Of a stretch of DNA of 34,236 bases, positions 23,753 to 31,487 are shown piece after piece (the first letter of the stretch is position 1; every line of letters starts with the position of its first letter). The DNA is from Candidatus Tectomicrobia bacterium RIFCSPLOWO2_12_FULL_69_37 (lineage in GTDB: Bacteria; UBA8248), in assembly GCA_001790955.1 (NCBI GenBank), contig MGDP01000004.1, positions 1 through 34,236 of the forward strand, in the 5' to 3' direction. The position numbers and the translations under genes are program-made. The notes under the pieces are model-generated. The model was not told the origin of the DNA. It did not search any database and worked only from the letters and a program-made list of their open reading frames with translations.

Positions 23753-25006
23753 CTAGCCCACGAACTCGCGCGGATCGGTGATGCGCCCCGTCACGGCCGA
23801 GGCGGCCACGGTGGCCCCGCTCGCCAGGTAGATCCGGGCCTTCCGGCTCCCCATGCGCCCCACGTCGTTGCGCGTGACGGTGGCGATGCAGGTCTCCTCG
23901 TCCGCGAGCGGCCCGCCCCGGCCGATCGCGCAGGGCCCGCAGCCGGGCGGGCCGACGAGGGCGCCCGCCGCCGCGAAAACGGCCATCAGGCCGTCCCGGA
24001 TGCAACGGTCCAGCACTTCCTGGCTGCCGGGGGTGATGATCATCCGCACCCCCGGCGCCACCCGCCTTCCCCGCAGGACGGCGGCCGCCTCGGCCATGTC
24101 CTCGTACTGGTCCGCCGCGCATGAGCCCACGTAGGCGGCCTGGACCGGAAGGCCGAGGGCCTCGCGCAGGGGGACCACGTTGTCGGGCGTGGGAGGGAGG
24201 GCGACCACCGGCTCGACCGCCGAGAGGTCGAAGCGGAGGATCCTCTCGAAGGCGGCGCCGGGGTCGCTCGCGGCCGGCTCGAAGGGGCCGATGCCCCGCT
24301 CCCGCATCCACTCCTCCACGCGCCCGTCCGCCTCCACGATGGCGCTCTTCGCCCCGACCTCGACCGGCAGGTTGCAGAGCTTCACCCGCGCGTCCACGCT
24401 CAGATGGTCCAGGGCGGGGCCGGCGAACTCGAAAACCCGGTAGTCGGCCCCGTCGGGTCCGACCTCCCGGATGATGACGGCCGCCGCGTCGCGGATGGTC
24501 ACGCCCGGCGCGAGCCTCCCCCCGAGCTCGATGCGGAGGGTGCGGGGCACCCGGAACCAATGGCTCCCGGTCGCCAGGACGGCGGGGAACTCGAAGGCGA
24601 GGGCGAGCCCCAGGCAGCCGAGGGCGCCGTAGTTCGTCACGTGGGGGTCGTAGGCGAGGACGCACATCCCCGGCCGCACGAGCCCGATTTCCATCGGGAA
24701 CACGTGCCCTTGGCCCCGGCCCGCTTCGAAGAAGCGCGTCACCCCCCAGCGCCGGACGATCTCTCGGATCGCCCGCGCGCGGTTGGCCACGGCCACGCTC
24801 TGGGGGATGACGTCGTGGTCGAAGCACACGAGCACCCGCGCCGGATCCCAGGGCTTCTCGACGCCGAGCGAGAGGAGGTCCCTGTCGGCCTCCACCACGT
24901 AGAGGTCGTGGATGGTGGCGAGGTCGGCCTCGGGGTAGACGATCTCACCGGGCCTGACCGCGGGAAGGCCCGAGGCCCGCGCCAAGATTTTTTCGGCAAG
25001 GGTCAT
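23753..25006 (-). CDS. Divergent LeuC/aconitase-like large subunit
   Basis: The 417-residue protein starts MTLAEKILARASG and has the same length as the LeuC-like protein at 17783-19036. The cluster ligands are kept: Cys296 in VGSCAADQ, Cys356 and Cys359 in GCGPCAIG. The substrate Asp63-His64 in CFDHDVIPQS are kept, and Arg379 and Arg384 (TRNDVGRMGS) match the arginines that bind the carboxylate in aconitase. DSHT reads DPHV (120-123), and SCTNG reads SCAAD. So this subunit keeps several catalytic residues that the first LeuC-like protein lost, while its small partner lost the Ser-Arg motif. It is the first gene of a five-gene operon with an ABC transporter. An upstream in-frame start (25207) would extend over a promoter and is rejected. 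Confidence 0.88.
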   Translation of the reverse strand: MTLAEKILARASGLPAVRPGEIVYPEADLATIHDLYVVEADRDLLSLGVEKPWDPARVLVCFDHDVIPQSVAVANRARAIREIVRRWGVTRFFEAGRGQGHVFPMEIGLVRPGMCVLAYDPHVTNYGALGCLGLALAFEFPAVLATGSHWFRVPRTLRIELGGRLAPGVTIRDAAAVIIREVGPDGADYRVFEFAGPALDHLSVDARVKLCNLPVEVGAKSAIVEADGRVEEWMRERGIGPFEPAASDPGAAFERILRFDLSAVEPVVALPPTPDNVVPLREALGLPVQAAYVGSCAADQYEDMAEAAAVLRGRRVAPGVRMIITPGSQEVLDRCIRDGLMAVFAAAGALVGPPGCGPCAIGRGGPLADEETCIATVTRNDVGRMGSRKARIYLASGATVAASAVTGRITDPREFVG

Positions 25007-25069
25007 GCCCACGGGAATCGCCCTCGAGGGTCCGCGGGTGCGGGTGGAAACGCTCGTAGGAGATGGGGG

Positions 25070-25098
25070 ATGATGGCACTTGCACACCCGGGAGTCAA
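25070..25098 (-). promoter_or_regulatory. Probable promoter of the LeuC2-LeuD2-ABC operon
   Basis: Read on the minus strand, TTGACT (25098-25093) is followed by a 17-bp spacer and CATCAT (25075-25070). These match five and four of six consensus positions. Transcription would begin near 25063, about 57 nt ahead of the start codon at 25006. No clear operator repeat is seen. Confidence 0.45.
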
Positions 25099-25157
25099 AC
25101 GGGCCAAGGGGCGTGGCCGCCTCCCGATCCGCTCTTTGAGGATTCGCGGGCCCGCTC

Positions 25158-25186
25158 TTCCGAGGGAGAGCCTGGGGAACTATGAT
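25158..25186 (+). promoter_or_regulatory. Possible promoter of the DinB-like gene
   Basis: TATGAT at 25181-25186 matches five of six -10 positions, and TTCCGA (25158-25163) lies 17 bp upstream with three matches. The start codon is about 60 nt downstream. It is back to back with the promoter of the minus-strand operon. Confidence 0.33.
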
Positions 25187-25248
25187 GGGGCGCGCGGCGG
25201 GGCACATCGGGCCCGTGAAGGCGCCGCGCCCTTCCGAGAGGGAGAAAC

Positions 25249-25923
25249 GTGGAAAGCGAATTCCTGCGCCTCCGCGGGTCGCTCGAAGGCTACCCCGATC
25301 TCGTCCGGGCGGAGATCGACGGCCTCACCCTCGAGCAGATGGCCTACGCGTCCCAGGAGCCTCCCTGGGCGCGCTGGGCCATCGACCTCCAGGTGCGGCA
25401 CATCGCCCTGGTGACGCCCGTCTGGCTCTTCCTGCGGGCGGAGGAGACCCTCCGCCGCCGGGGGTACGTCTTCCCGGAGTCGGGGCCGGCCGTCGCCGAT
25501 CTCGTCCGGGCGGGGGGGCGCCACATCCCGCCCGAGTTGGCACCCGACCGCCGGGCCTTGCTCGCCTTCCTCCGGCCCTGGGCCGATCTCTGCTGCCAGA
25601 TCATGGACCGGGAAGGAGAGGAGGGGCTCCGCTCGATGGAGTTCTCCTACTACACGGACCCGGAGTGGGTCCGGCCGGGGGACCCCAAGCGGCCCGTCGA
25701 GTACCACCGGATCGCGGCGCGGCTCCACCCATCGGGCTTCCGCGAGGATCCGCAAAGGTCCGGGCTCTTCCACCTTCAGATGGAGGCCGTCCTGCTCCAC
25801 ATCTTCTGGAACGTGCTCGCCCACCTGCGCACCGTCCAGCGCCTGAAGATGGCCCAGGGCCTCGCGCCGGTCCTCGCCCTCCCGCGCGAGGGCTATCTCA
25901 CCCTTCCGGAGTTTTACGACTGA
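25249..25923 (+). CDS. Hypothetical protein, possibly DinB-like helical bundle
   Basis: The 224-residue protein starts at GTG 25249 with GAGAGGGAG just ahead. The sequence is mostly amphipathic helix. It has His in QVRHIALV near residue 50 and two His in LLHIFWNVLAHLRTVQ near residue 185, spacing that recalls the metal-binding histidines of DinB/YfiT-type four-helix bundles. An aromatic, acidic stretch (FSYYTDPEWVRPGD) lies in the middle. DinB relatives include bacillithiol or mycothiol S-transferases and many proteins of unknown role. The assignment is tentative, since the helix register and the third His could not be confirmed. The gene stands alone, divergent from the LeuC2 operon. Confidence 0.72.
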   Translation: MESEFLRLRGSLEGYPDLVRAEIDGLTLEQMAYASQEPPWARWAIDLQVRHIALVTPVWLFLRAEETLRRRGYVFPESGPAVADLVRAGGRHIPPELAPDRRALLAFLRPWADLCCQIMDREGEEGLRSMEFSYYTDPEWVRPGDPKRPVEYHRIAARLHPSGFREDPQRSGLFHLQMEAVLLHIFWNVLAHLRTVQRLKMAQGLAPVLALPREGYLTLPEFYD

Positions 25924-26227
25924 CCCGGCGCCCCTTGAGAGCCCGGATTCGAGAGGAGGCTCCCCGCCTCTCCCCGATCGTCTTCCGGCGCGGCGGGCCG
26001 GCACCTAGCTGAGTTCCATGAAATAAGGGCCGGATTCCTGTCCTCTGGGCCCCAGGCCCTGAAAATCCCCTGGTTTTCCCCGCCCGCGTGGACGCACCAC
26101 CGGGTATTTGGTAGGATCGTCGCGTTCGCGCTGACTTTGATAATGCGGGCGGAGGGGATGCCGGCGCCCGGGGGGCGTCTCCGCCCCGCGGATTTGGGCG
26201 GCTCCCCTTGCGAAGGAGGTTCCTTCC
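25924..26227 (+). other. 304-bp intergenic region before the secreted-protein gene
   Basis: No gene is supported. Shortly after the stop of the DinB-like gene, GAGAGG (25951-25956) and CCTCTC (25967-25972) can form a 6-bp stem, without a T-run. GATAAT at 26139-26144 is a good -10 box but has no convincing -35 at the right distance. AAGGAGGT at 26213-26220 is a perfect ribosome-binding site for the next start. Confidence 0.5.
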
Positions 26228-26245
26228 ATGAAAAAGCTTCCATGA
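26228..26245 (+). repeat. Duplicated start region forming a 5-codon mini-ORF (MKKLP) before the secreted-protein gene
   Basis: ATGAAAAAGCT occurs at 26228 and again at 26242, a 14-bp tandem step. The first copy sits 7 nt after a perfect AAGGAGGT but reads only ATG AAA AAG CTT CCA TGA. Its stop overlaps the second ATG as ATGA. Initiation at the first ATG would therefore end at once and could couple to the real start. It looks like a replication-slippage duplication. Confidence 0.7.
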
Positions 26246-26715
26246 AAAAGCTGGGATGGGCGCTCGGTTCGGCCACCGCGCTCTTTTTCGCGGCGTCACT
26301 CCTCATGGCGGCGCAGTATAGTATCAAAGGTTTCAACCTGGTGATCTTCGACGCCAACAACGATGGCCGCCTCGATTCAAGCGGTCCCTCGTGGAACGTT
26401 CTCTATTTGGTGAAGTGGGAGGGAAGGGGTCGTACGGATAAGAAGATTTTCCCCATCAAGGGTACCACTGTGAAGAGCATCTCCACTAAGGTGCTCAAGT
26501 TCGTGAGAGCGGACGGGAGCGCGGGCTGGATAAAGCTTGACGCCGTAGGGCTCATTTTGGAAGGCGGGTTCTACCTCGCCTTGGACACAACCGCCATCAG
26601 GAACTATGGATTCGAAATACGAACACCTAAGGGTGAACTTCTCAACGGAATCCGGCCCATCCAAGGTGGCTGGCGGATTAAACTCCCTTCCGGGAAGGAA
26701 TTCATCCTCACATAG
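26242..26715 (+). CDS. Secreted protein of unknown function with Asp-rich (dockerin/EF-hand-like) loop
   Basis: The 157-residue product starts MKKLGWALGSATALFFAAS, a clear signal peptide with cleavage near LLMAA. The mature part begins YSIKGFNLVIFDANNDGRLD; DANNDGRLD fits the D-x-N-x-D-G-x-x-D calcium loop of dockerins and EF-hands. The rest is predicted beta-rich (YLVKWEG, WIKLDAVGLIL, YGFEIRTPKGEL). No enzyme motif is seen. Its GC content is mid-50s percent by count of sample lines, well below the neighbours, which suggests transfer or relaxed constraint. The start at 26242 overlaps the stop of a 5-codon open frame that carries the ideal ribosome-binding site (see separate entry). Confidence 0.78.
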   Translation: MKKLGWALGSATALFFAASLLMAAQYSIKGFNLVIFDANNDGRLDSSGPSWNVLYLVKWEGRGRTDKKIFPIKGTTVKSISTKVLKFVRADGSAGWIKLDAVGLILEGGFYLALDTTAIRNYGFEIRTPKGELLNGIRPIQGGWRIKLPSGKEFILT

Positions 26716-26921
26716 CCGGCATTTACCCGATGCTCCTTGGATGATGGGGGGATGGCCGCGCGGTCATTGGGAAATCCGAAGCTAAGGTTCGTATCCCGCG
26801 CCCGGCTCTTTCCACCCTGGATCCGGGAAGAGGTGGCTGGGACACCCCGCCCTCTTTGCTCGTTGTCCCAACGTTTGACAGCCCCGCGCGCAGACCCCGT
26901 CCGTTCGCCTAAGGATGGGCT

Positions 26922-29075
26922 CTATCCCTTGAGCCGCGAGGCGGGCAGGGGCGCGCCCTCCATGATCACGCGCGCTTCGTGTTGGGTGCCGCACGAAGGG
27001 CATACCTGCCGCCGCAGCGAGAACAGCCGGCGCCCGTAGAGTTCCTGATACATCTCCCCGCGCACCGGCCCGGCCTCCTGGGTGGGGCCGTCGATCGCCC
27101 GGGACGACCTCAAGGGCTCCGCCGCCCTCCCGAGCGCCTCCCCGCACCGGCCGCAGCGCGCCTCGCCTTCCACGAGCCAAAGCGCCTCGCCGATCCGGCG
27201 GGCCCCCGCGGGGGGCTGAAAACTCATGGCCGCGGGGGCGCGGCCGCCCAGGCGGGCGCGGCGCAGCTCCATCCGCCGGGCCTCGGTGGCGGCTCCGTCC
27301 AGCTCCCCCCCGGCGCCGAGGACGACGCCGTAGATGTCCCTCGCGCACCCGGGCGAGACGGCGCCCGCCCCCACGTCCCGGCGGACGGCCTCGGGGGCGC
27401 GCTCGATGGGGTCGCCGTAGCCCGCCGCCCCCTGCCAGTTGTGGTACCAGACCTCGTTGCGGCCGAAGGCGCGCCGGGGATGCTTCACGGGCAGGGCCTC
27501 CCGCCGGCCCGGGATGTCCTCCAGGCGGGAGGGGGGCATCTCCCCCCGCTCCAGGGCGTCGTGCACTCCGCTGTCCGAGATTCCGATCAAGCGGATCGAG
27601 GCTCCGGGCAATCCGCCCGAGAGGCCGATGGCGTTGGGCATCTCCCCGCCCGTGCCCGCGAAGCTGCCCTCGAGCCGGCCCTCCGGCGCCCGCCAGGCCA
27701 CGTAGGCCAGCTCGGCCGACATCCCTCCCCGGAACTTGCCCGGCCCGCCGGAGTCCGCGAGGTGGCGGCGGAAGAGGTAGAGGAGGGGGAAGTCGTTCTC
27801 GATCTCCTCCACGTTGGCCACGTTGGGGGTGGTGTTGAAGACGATCCCGCCCGTGTCCACCCCGTCCTTGTAGGTGCGCGCGCCGCCTCCGCCGGCGAAG
27901 TGGCTCATCTCGGTGTAGACGAAGGGGTGGCCGTGCTGGGAGGTGCCCGCCACGATGGGGCCCATCGAGGAGCCCGTCCACATGGCCATGGCCTCCCCGC
28001 GCAGCCCGCCGCTGGCCAGCAGCATCCGCCCGATGGCGCCGAAGACGGTGTCGATCGTCACGATGACCGCCGAGATGGTGGCCATGGAGCACGGGGCCGG
28101 GTAGGCGCAGTTGTTCACCGTGCCGCTCTCGGTGACGATCTCGATGCAGTTGTGGATGCCCTTGTTCCAGGGCAGGTCGTAGGCGAGCTGGATGTAGGTG
28201 CCGCACAGGACCCCGGCCAGGAGGCCCGAGTAGGCGCTGTTGATGAGCCCGCGGGCGTTGGGGCTGGTGCCCGTGTAGTCGAAGGTGAGCCGGTCCGCGT
28301 TCTTCGTGAGGGCGAGCTCGATGCGGTAGATGTCGGGGTTGTGGCCGTCGTGGTCGATGAACTGGACCTCCTTCCACTGGCCGTCCGGCAAGGCCCGCAG
28401 CCGCTCGCGGAAGCGCCGCTCCACGTAGTCGATGCTGCCGCGCATCACCTCGGCGAGCGCCCCGCGCCCGTAGCGCCGCGCCAGGCCCCTGAGGCCCCGC
28501 TCCCCCACGGTGATGGCGGCGAGCTGGGCCTTCACGTCCAGGCCCACGAGGGGGTCGCGCACCTGGTTCATCACCCAGCGGAAGATGTCCCCCCGCAGCT
28601 TGCCGCGCTCGACGATCTTGACGGGCGGGATGCGCAGGCCCTCCTGGTGGGTGTCCACGGCGTGGATGGCGAAGCCGCCCGCCTCCATGCCGCCGATGTC
28701 GAGCTGGTGGCCGCTCACCCCGAGCCACGCCGCCAGCTCGCCCTCGATGAAGACCGGGGCGACCACCGCCACGTCGGCGTGGTGGATCGCCCCGCAGTAG
28801 GGATCGTTGCAGATGAAGATGTCCCCCTCGTGGATGCCGGGGTCCTCGGCGCACATCCGCTGGGTGCTCTGCACGATGAGGGGGAGCACGTTCGACTGGG
28901 TGGCGATGTAGGGGCCGATGGCCACCAGGCTCGTGTCGGGGAGCATCACCGCCGTGGCGCCGTCGTTGCCCGTCACCACCGTCTGGCTGCCCGAGCAGCG
29001 CAGGTAGTGGATGCCCATCTCGTCGGCGATCTGGAGGATGCGGTGCCAGATGACCTCGAACTGGACGGGGTTCAT
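26922..29075 (-). CDS. HyuB-type hydantoinase/oxoprolinase subunit with C-terminal zinc-ribbon extension
   Basis: The 717-residue protein has the HyuB (hydantoinase B/oxoprolinase) body of about 560 residues: FEVIWHRILQIADEMG at the start, then ICNDPYCGAIHHADVAVVAP, FDYTGTSPNARGLINS, ATISAVIVTIDTVFGAIG, GGLRGEAMAMWTGSSMG and PGKFRGGMSAELAY. The last 100 residues carry two Cys pairs (Cys641/Cys644 in ARCGRCGEA and Cys692/Cys695 in QVCPSCGTQ), like the small zinc subunit of acetone and acetophenone carboxylases. The start overlaps the HyuA stop by four bases (29072-29075). The family performs ATP-dependent ring opening or carboxylation of cyclic amides or ketones. The zinc tail favours a carboxylase-like enzyme (inference); substrate unknown. 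Confidence 0.9.
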   Translation of the reverse strand: MNPVQFEVIWHRILQIADEMGIHYLRCSGSQTVVTGNDGATAVMLPDTSLVAIGPYIATQSNVLPLIVQSTQRMCAEDPGIHEGDIFICNDPYCGAIHHADVAVVAPVFIEGELAAWLGVSGHQLDIGGMEAGGFAIHAVDTHQEGLRIPPVKIVERGKLRGDIFRWVMNQVRDPLVGLDVKAQLAAITVGERGLRGLARRYGRGALAEVMRGSIDYVERRFRERLRALPDGQWKEVQFIDHDGHNPDIYRIELALTKNADRLTFDYTGTSPNARGLINSAYSGLLAGVLCGTYIQLAYDLPWNKGIHNCIEIVTESGTVNNCAYPAPCSMATISAVIVTIDTVFGAIGRMLLASGGLRGEAMAMWTGSSMGPIVAGTSQHGHPFVYTEMSHFAGGGGARTYKDGVDTGGIVFNTTPNVANVEEIENDFPLLYLFRRHLADSGGPGKFRGGMSAELAYVAWRAPEGRLEGSFAGTGGEMPNAIGLSGGLPGASIRLIGISDSGVHDALERGEMPPSRLEDIPGRREALPVKHPRRAFGRNEVWYHNWQGAAGYGDPIERAPEAVRRDVGAGAVSPGCARDIYGVVLGAGGELDGAATEARRMELRRARLGGRAPAAMSFQPPAGARRIGEALWLVEGEARCGRCGEALGRAAEPLRSSRAIDGPTQEAGPVRGEMYQELYGRRLFSLRRQVCPSCGTQHEARVIMEGAPLPASRLKG

Positions 29076-31177
29076 GCCTTCTTCTCCGGGCGGGGAGGGA
29101 GGGCCTCGAGGCGGATGTGGGTGTGCCCGGCCGCGTCCACCACGGCGCGCGCGCCGGGGGGCAGGGCGACGGTGGTGCCCGGGTGCTCGATGACGGCGGG
29201 CCCCTCGACGGCGGCCCCCGGGGGGAGGGAGGGGCCGTCGTGGATGGCGGTCTCGATGAACTCCGCGCCCCAGCGCACCGGCCTCGTCCCGCGCGGCCGC
29301 GCGGCCGCCAGCGGGGCGGGCGGGGCGGCCGGGACGGCGGGCAGGGAGGGGCCCAGGGCGTTGATCCAGAAGCGGGTGATCTCCACCCCCGCCTCGGTGT
29401 AGGCCGAGCCCTCCCCGTAGCGGGTGGCGTACTCTGCGGCGAAGTCCGCCGCGGCCCTCGCCAGGGATTCCTCGGTCACGGGGCCCGGCGGGAAGGAGAC
29501 GGCCAGGCTGTGCACCTGCCGCCGCCAGCGCATGGCCACCCAGCGCTCGACGCGGCGCGCCCCCGCGGGGACCTCCGCGCGCTCGAGGTGCCCGTTCCCC
29601 TCGGCCTCCAATCCGGCGAAGGCGCCCGCCGCCGCCTCCGCGCCGCCCGGCACACGGACGGAGAGGGAGCGCTCCAGGGTGTGGCGCACCCCTCCCGCCG
29701 CCGCCCCGTAGGCGCTCAGCACCGTGGCCTGGTAGGGCACGACGATCTCGGAGACGCCCGCTTCGGCGGCGTAGGCGCAGGCGTGCACGGGGCCCGCCCC
29801 CCCGTAGGCGATGAGGGCGAAGTCCCTGGGGTCCCGCCCGCGCTCCAGGGTCTCGCGGCGGATGAGGTCGGCCATCTGGGCGTCGATGATCTCCCGCACC
29901 CCGGCGGCGGCCTCCAGGGGGTCCCCGCCGAAGAAACGGGGGGCCACCCGCCGGGCGAAGGCCGCCCGCGCGGCCTCGGCGTCCAGGCGGATCCTCCCTC
30001 CCAGGAAGTTCCGGGGGTTCAGGGTCCCGAGCAGCAGGTCGGCGTCCGTCACGGTGGGCTCCGCGCCTCCCGTCCCGTAGCAGGCGGGGCCCGGCGCCGC
30101 CCCCGCCGACCGCGGCCCCACGCGCAGGCGGCCCTCGTCCTCCCAGGCGATGGACCCGCCGCCCGCCCCGATGGAGACCACGTCCACCATGGGAACGTGC
30201 ACGTGGTATTGGGCCAGCACGGTCTCGGGGGCCAGCTCCCAGCGCCCCTCCTGGATGAGGGCCACCTTGAAGGTGGTGCCCCCCACGTCGGTGGCGATGA
30301 GGTTGGGGAGCCCCAGTTCCCCGGCCAGCCGCGCCGCGCCCACCACGCCCGCGGCCGGGCCGCTTTCGACGGTGCGGATCGGCACCACCTCGCCGGCGGG
30401 AGCGAGGCCGCCGTTGGACTGCACGATGAGCGGGGCCCGCCGCAGCCCTTCCCGCGCCATCCGCCGGGTGAGGCGCTCGAGGTAGCCCTCCATGGCCCCG
30501 CCCACGTAGGCGTTGAGCACCGCCGTCGCCGTCCGCTCGTACTCGCCCAGGCGGCCCGACACCTCGGAGGAGAGGCTCACCCGCAGGCCGGGGAACTCCC
30601 GCCCGGCCAGGGCGGCGACCCGGCGCTCGTGCACCGGGTTCCGGAACGACCACAGGAGCCCCACGGCCAGAGCCTCGATCCCTTCCCGCTCGATGAGGCC
30701 GCGGACCTGCGCGACCGCCTCGGCGTCGTCCATCGGCGCGAGCACGGCGCCGGTGGCGTCTATCCGCTCGGCCAGCTCGCGGATGCGCGTGCGGGGCACG
30801 AGGGGCTCGGGCTTGCCGGTGGCGCGGTAGTGGCGCCGCTCGGCGAGGGAGAGCCCCGCCACGCGCCCGATGCCCCGCATGATGAGGATTTGATCCGCGA
30901 ATCCCCGCGTGGCCAGCAGGCCCACCGGCGGGCCGCTGCGCGTCCAGAGGACGTTGGAGGTGATGGTGGTGCCGTGGGCGAAGAGCCGGGCGCGGCCGAG
31001 GACCTCCCGGAGGGGCAGGCCCATCTGGCGGGCGGCGTCCTCCAGCGCCTCGAGGACGCCCTCGAGGAAATCCTCCGGCGTGGTGAGCGCCTTGCCCTGC
31101 GCGGCGCGCCCCCCTCCCTCCTCGACCACGGCCACATCGGTGAAGGTGCCGCCGATGTCCACCCCGATGCTGAGCAC
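29072..31177 (-). CDS. HyuA-type hydantoinase/oxoprolinase ATP-binding subunit
   Basis: The 701-residue HyuA subunit starts at GTG 31177 behind GGGGAGG; this puts the conserved phosphate loop VLSIGVDIGGTFTDVAVV at the N-terminus. Further blocks are ARLFAHGTTITSNVL, LSSEVSGRLGEYERTATAVLNAYV, IVQSNGG, VESGPAAGVVGAA, IATDVGGTTFKVALI and SIGAGGGSIAWED, all typical of the ASKHA-fold hydantoinase A domain that phosphorylates the substrate. An upstream in-frame ATG at 31357 is not supported by a ribosome-binding site or conserved residues. It is followed at once by HyuB, its partner in the heteromeric enzyme. A weak promoter (TCGACT, 16 bp, GATAAG on the minus strand near 31250-31224) lies in the divergent gap. 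Confidence 0.92.
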   Translation of the reverse strand: MLSIGVDIGGTFTDVAVVEEGGGRAAQGKALTTPEDFLEGVLEALEDAARQMGLPLREVLGRARLFAHGTTITSNVLWTRSGPPVGLLATRGFADQILIMRGIGRVAGLSLAERRHYRATGKPEPLVPRTRIRELAERIDATGAVLAPMDDAEAVAQVRGLIEREGIEALAVGLLWSFRNPVHERRVAALAGREFPGLRVSLSSEVSGRLGEYERTATAVLNAYVGGAMEGYLERLTRRMAREGLRRAPLIVQSNGGLAPAGEVVPIRTVESGPAAGVVGAARLAGELGLPNLIATDVGGTTFKVALIQEGRWELAPETVLAQYHVHVPMVDVVSIGAGGGSIAWEDEGRLRVGPRSAGAAPGPACYGTGGAEPTVTDADLLLGTLNPRNFLGGRIRLDAEAARAAFARRVAPRFFGGDPLEAAAGVREIIDAQMADLIRRETLERGRDPRDFALIAYGGAGPVHACAYAAEAGVSEIVVPYQATVLSAYGAAAGGVRHTLERSLSVRVPGGAEAAAGAFAGLEAEGNGHLERAEVPAGARRVERWVAMRWRRQVHSLAVSFPPGPVTEESLARAAADFAAEYATRYGEGSAYTEAGVEITRFWINALGPSLPAVPAAPPAPLAAARPRGTRPVRWGAEFIETAIHDGPSLPPGAAVEGPAVIEHPGTTVALPPGARAVVDAAGHTHIRLEALPPRPEKKA

Positions 31178-31487
31178 GGAGCCTCCCCTGGCACTGGGTG
31201 TGAAAGCGGGACGACGGCGCCAGCTTATCCCCACACTCCAGGAAAAGTCGACCCCGCGCCCGGGCCCGGCGGCGCCAGGGGGCGGGCCCGCCCGGCCCTT
31301 CCACCCGGGAGATGGGGCAGCCGGATGGCCGTTTTCTTGGGCATCGGCGGCCGTCATCCATGCGGGATGCTCAAGCCTTTACACGGGGGCACGACCTGAA
31401 TGACAATCGCTGGACCCGCACAGGGCAGGAATCGAGGGGGGGGATTCAGCGATGTCCCCGCGGGCAACGTGGCCGAGGAGGTCTCCG
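31178..31487. other. 310-bp divergent intergenic region between hyuA and the Tat-signal Rossmann gene
   Basis: No gene is supported. The middle (31255-31300) is extremely GC-rich and contains several overlapping palindromes, including GGGCGGGCCCGCCC at 31280-31293. The plus-strand side has a candidate promoter at 31378-31407 and a GAGGAGGT ribosome-binding site at 31475-31482; the minus-strand side has only a weak promoter. Confidence 0.5.
31378..31407 (+). promoter_or_regulatory. Possible promoter of the Tat-signal Rossmann gene
   Basis: TTTACA (31378-31383, five of six) and GACAAT (31402-31407, four of six) are separated by 18 bp. The start codon is about 80 nt downstream. The region is AT-richer than its surroundings, which supports a promoter. 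Confidence 0.38.

Noticed and set aside
17272-25006. Assignment of the LeuC/LeuD-like genes to leucine biosynthesis
   Set aside because: No leuA or leuB is nearby, there are two pairs, and each pair has changed active-site residues; gene symbols were therefore withheld.
26838-26870. TGGGACA...TGTCCCA inverted repeat in the convergent gap after hyuB
   Set aside because: The 7-bp arms are perfect but the loop is 19 nt and no T-run follows on either strand; it may be chance or a weak terminator.
31280-31293. Perfect 14-bp palindrome GGGCGGGCCCGCCC as an operator
   Set aside because: Palindromes of this length made only of G and C are expected by chance several times in a window of this size and GC content; it is not repeated near other promoters.
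26922-31361. Possible HyuB-HyuA fusion, because the HyuB frame stays open far upstream through hyuA
   Set aside because: The upstream part is Arg/Pro/Gly-rich shadow of hyuA in another frame. The normal HyuB N-terminus begins at 29075 with a 4-bp overlap with the hyuA stop.
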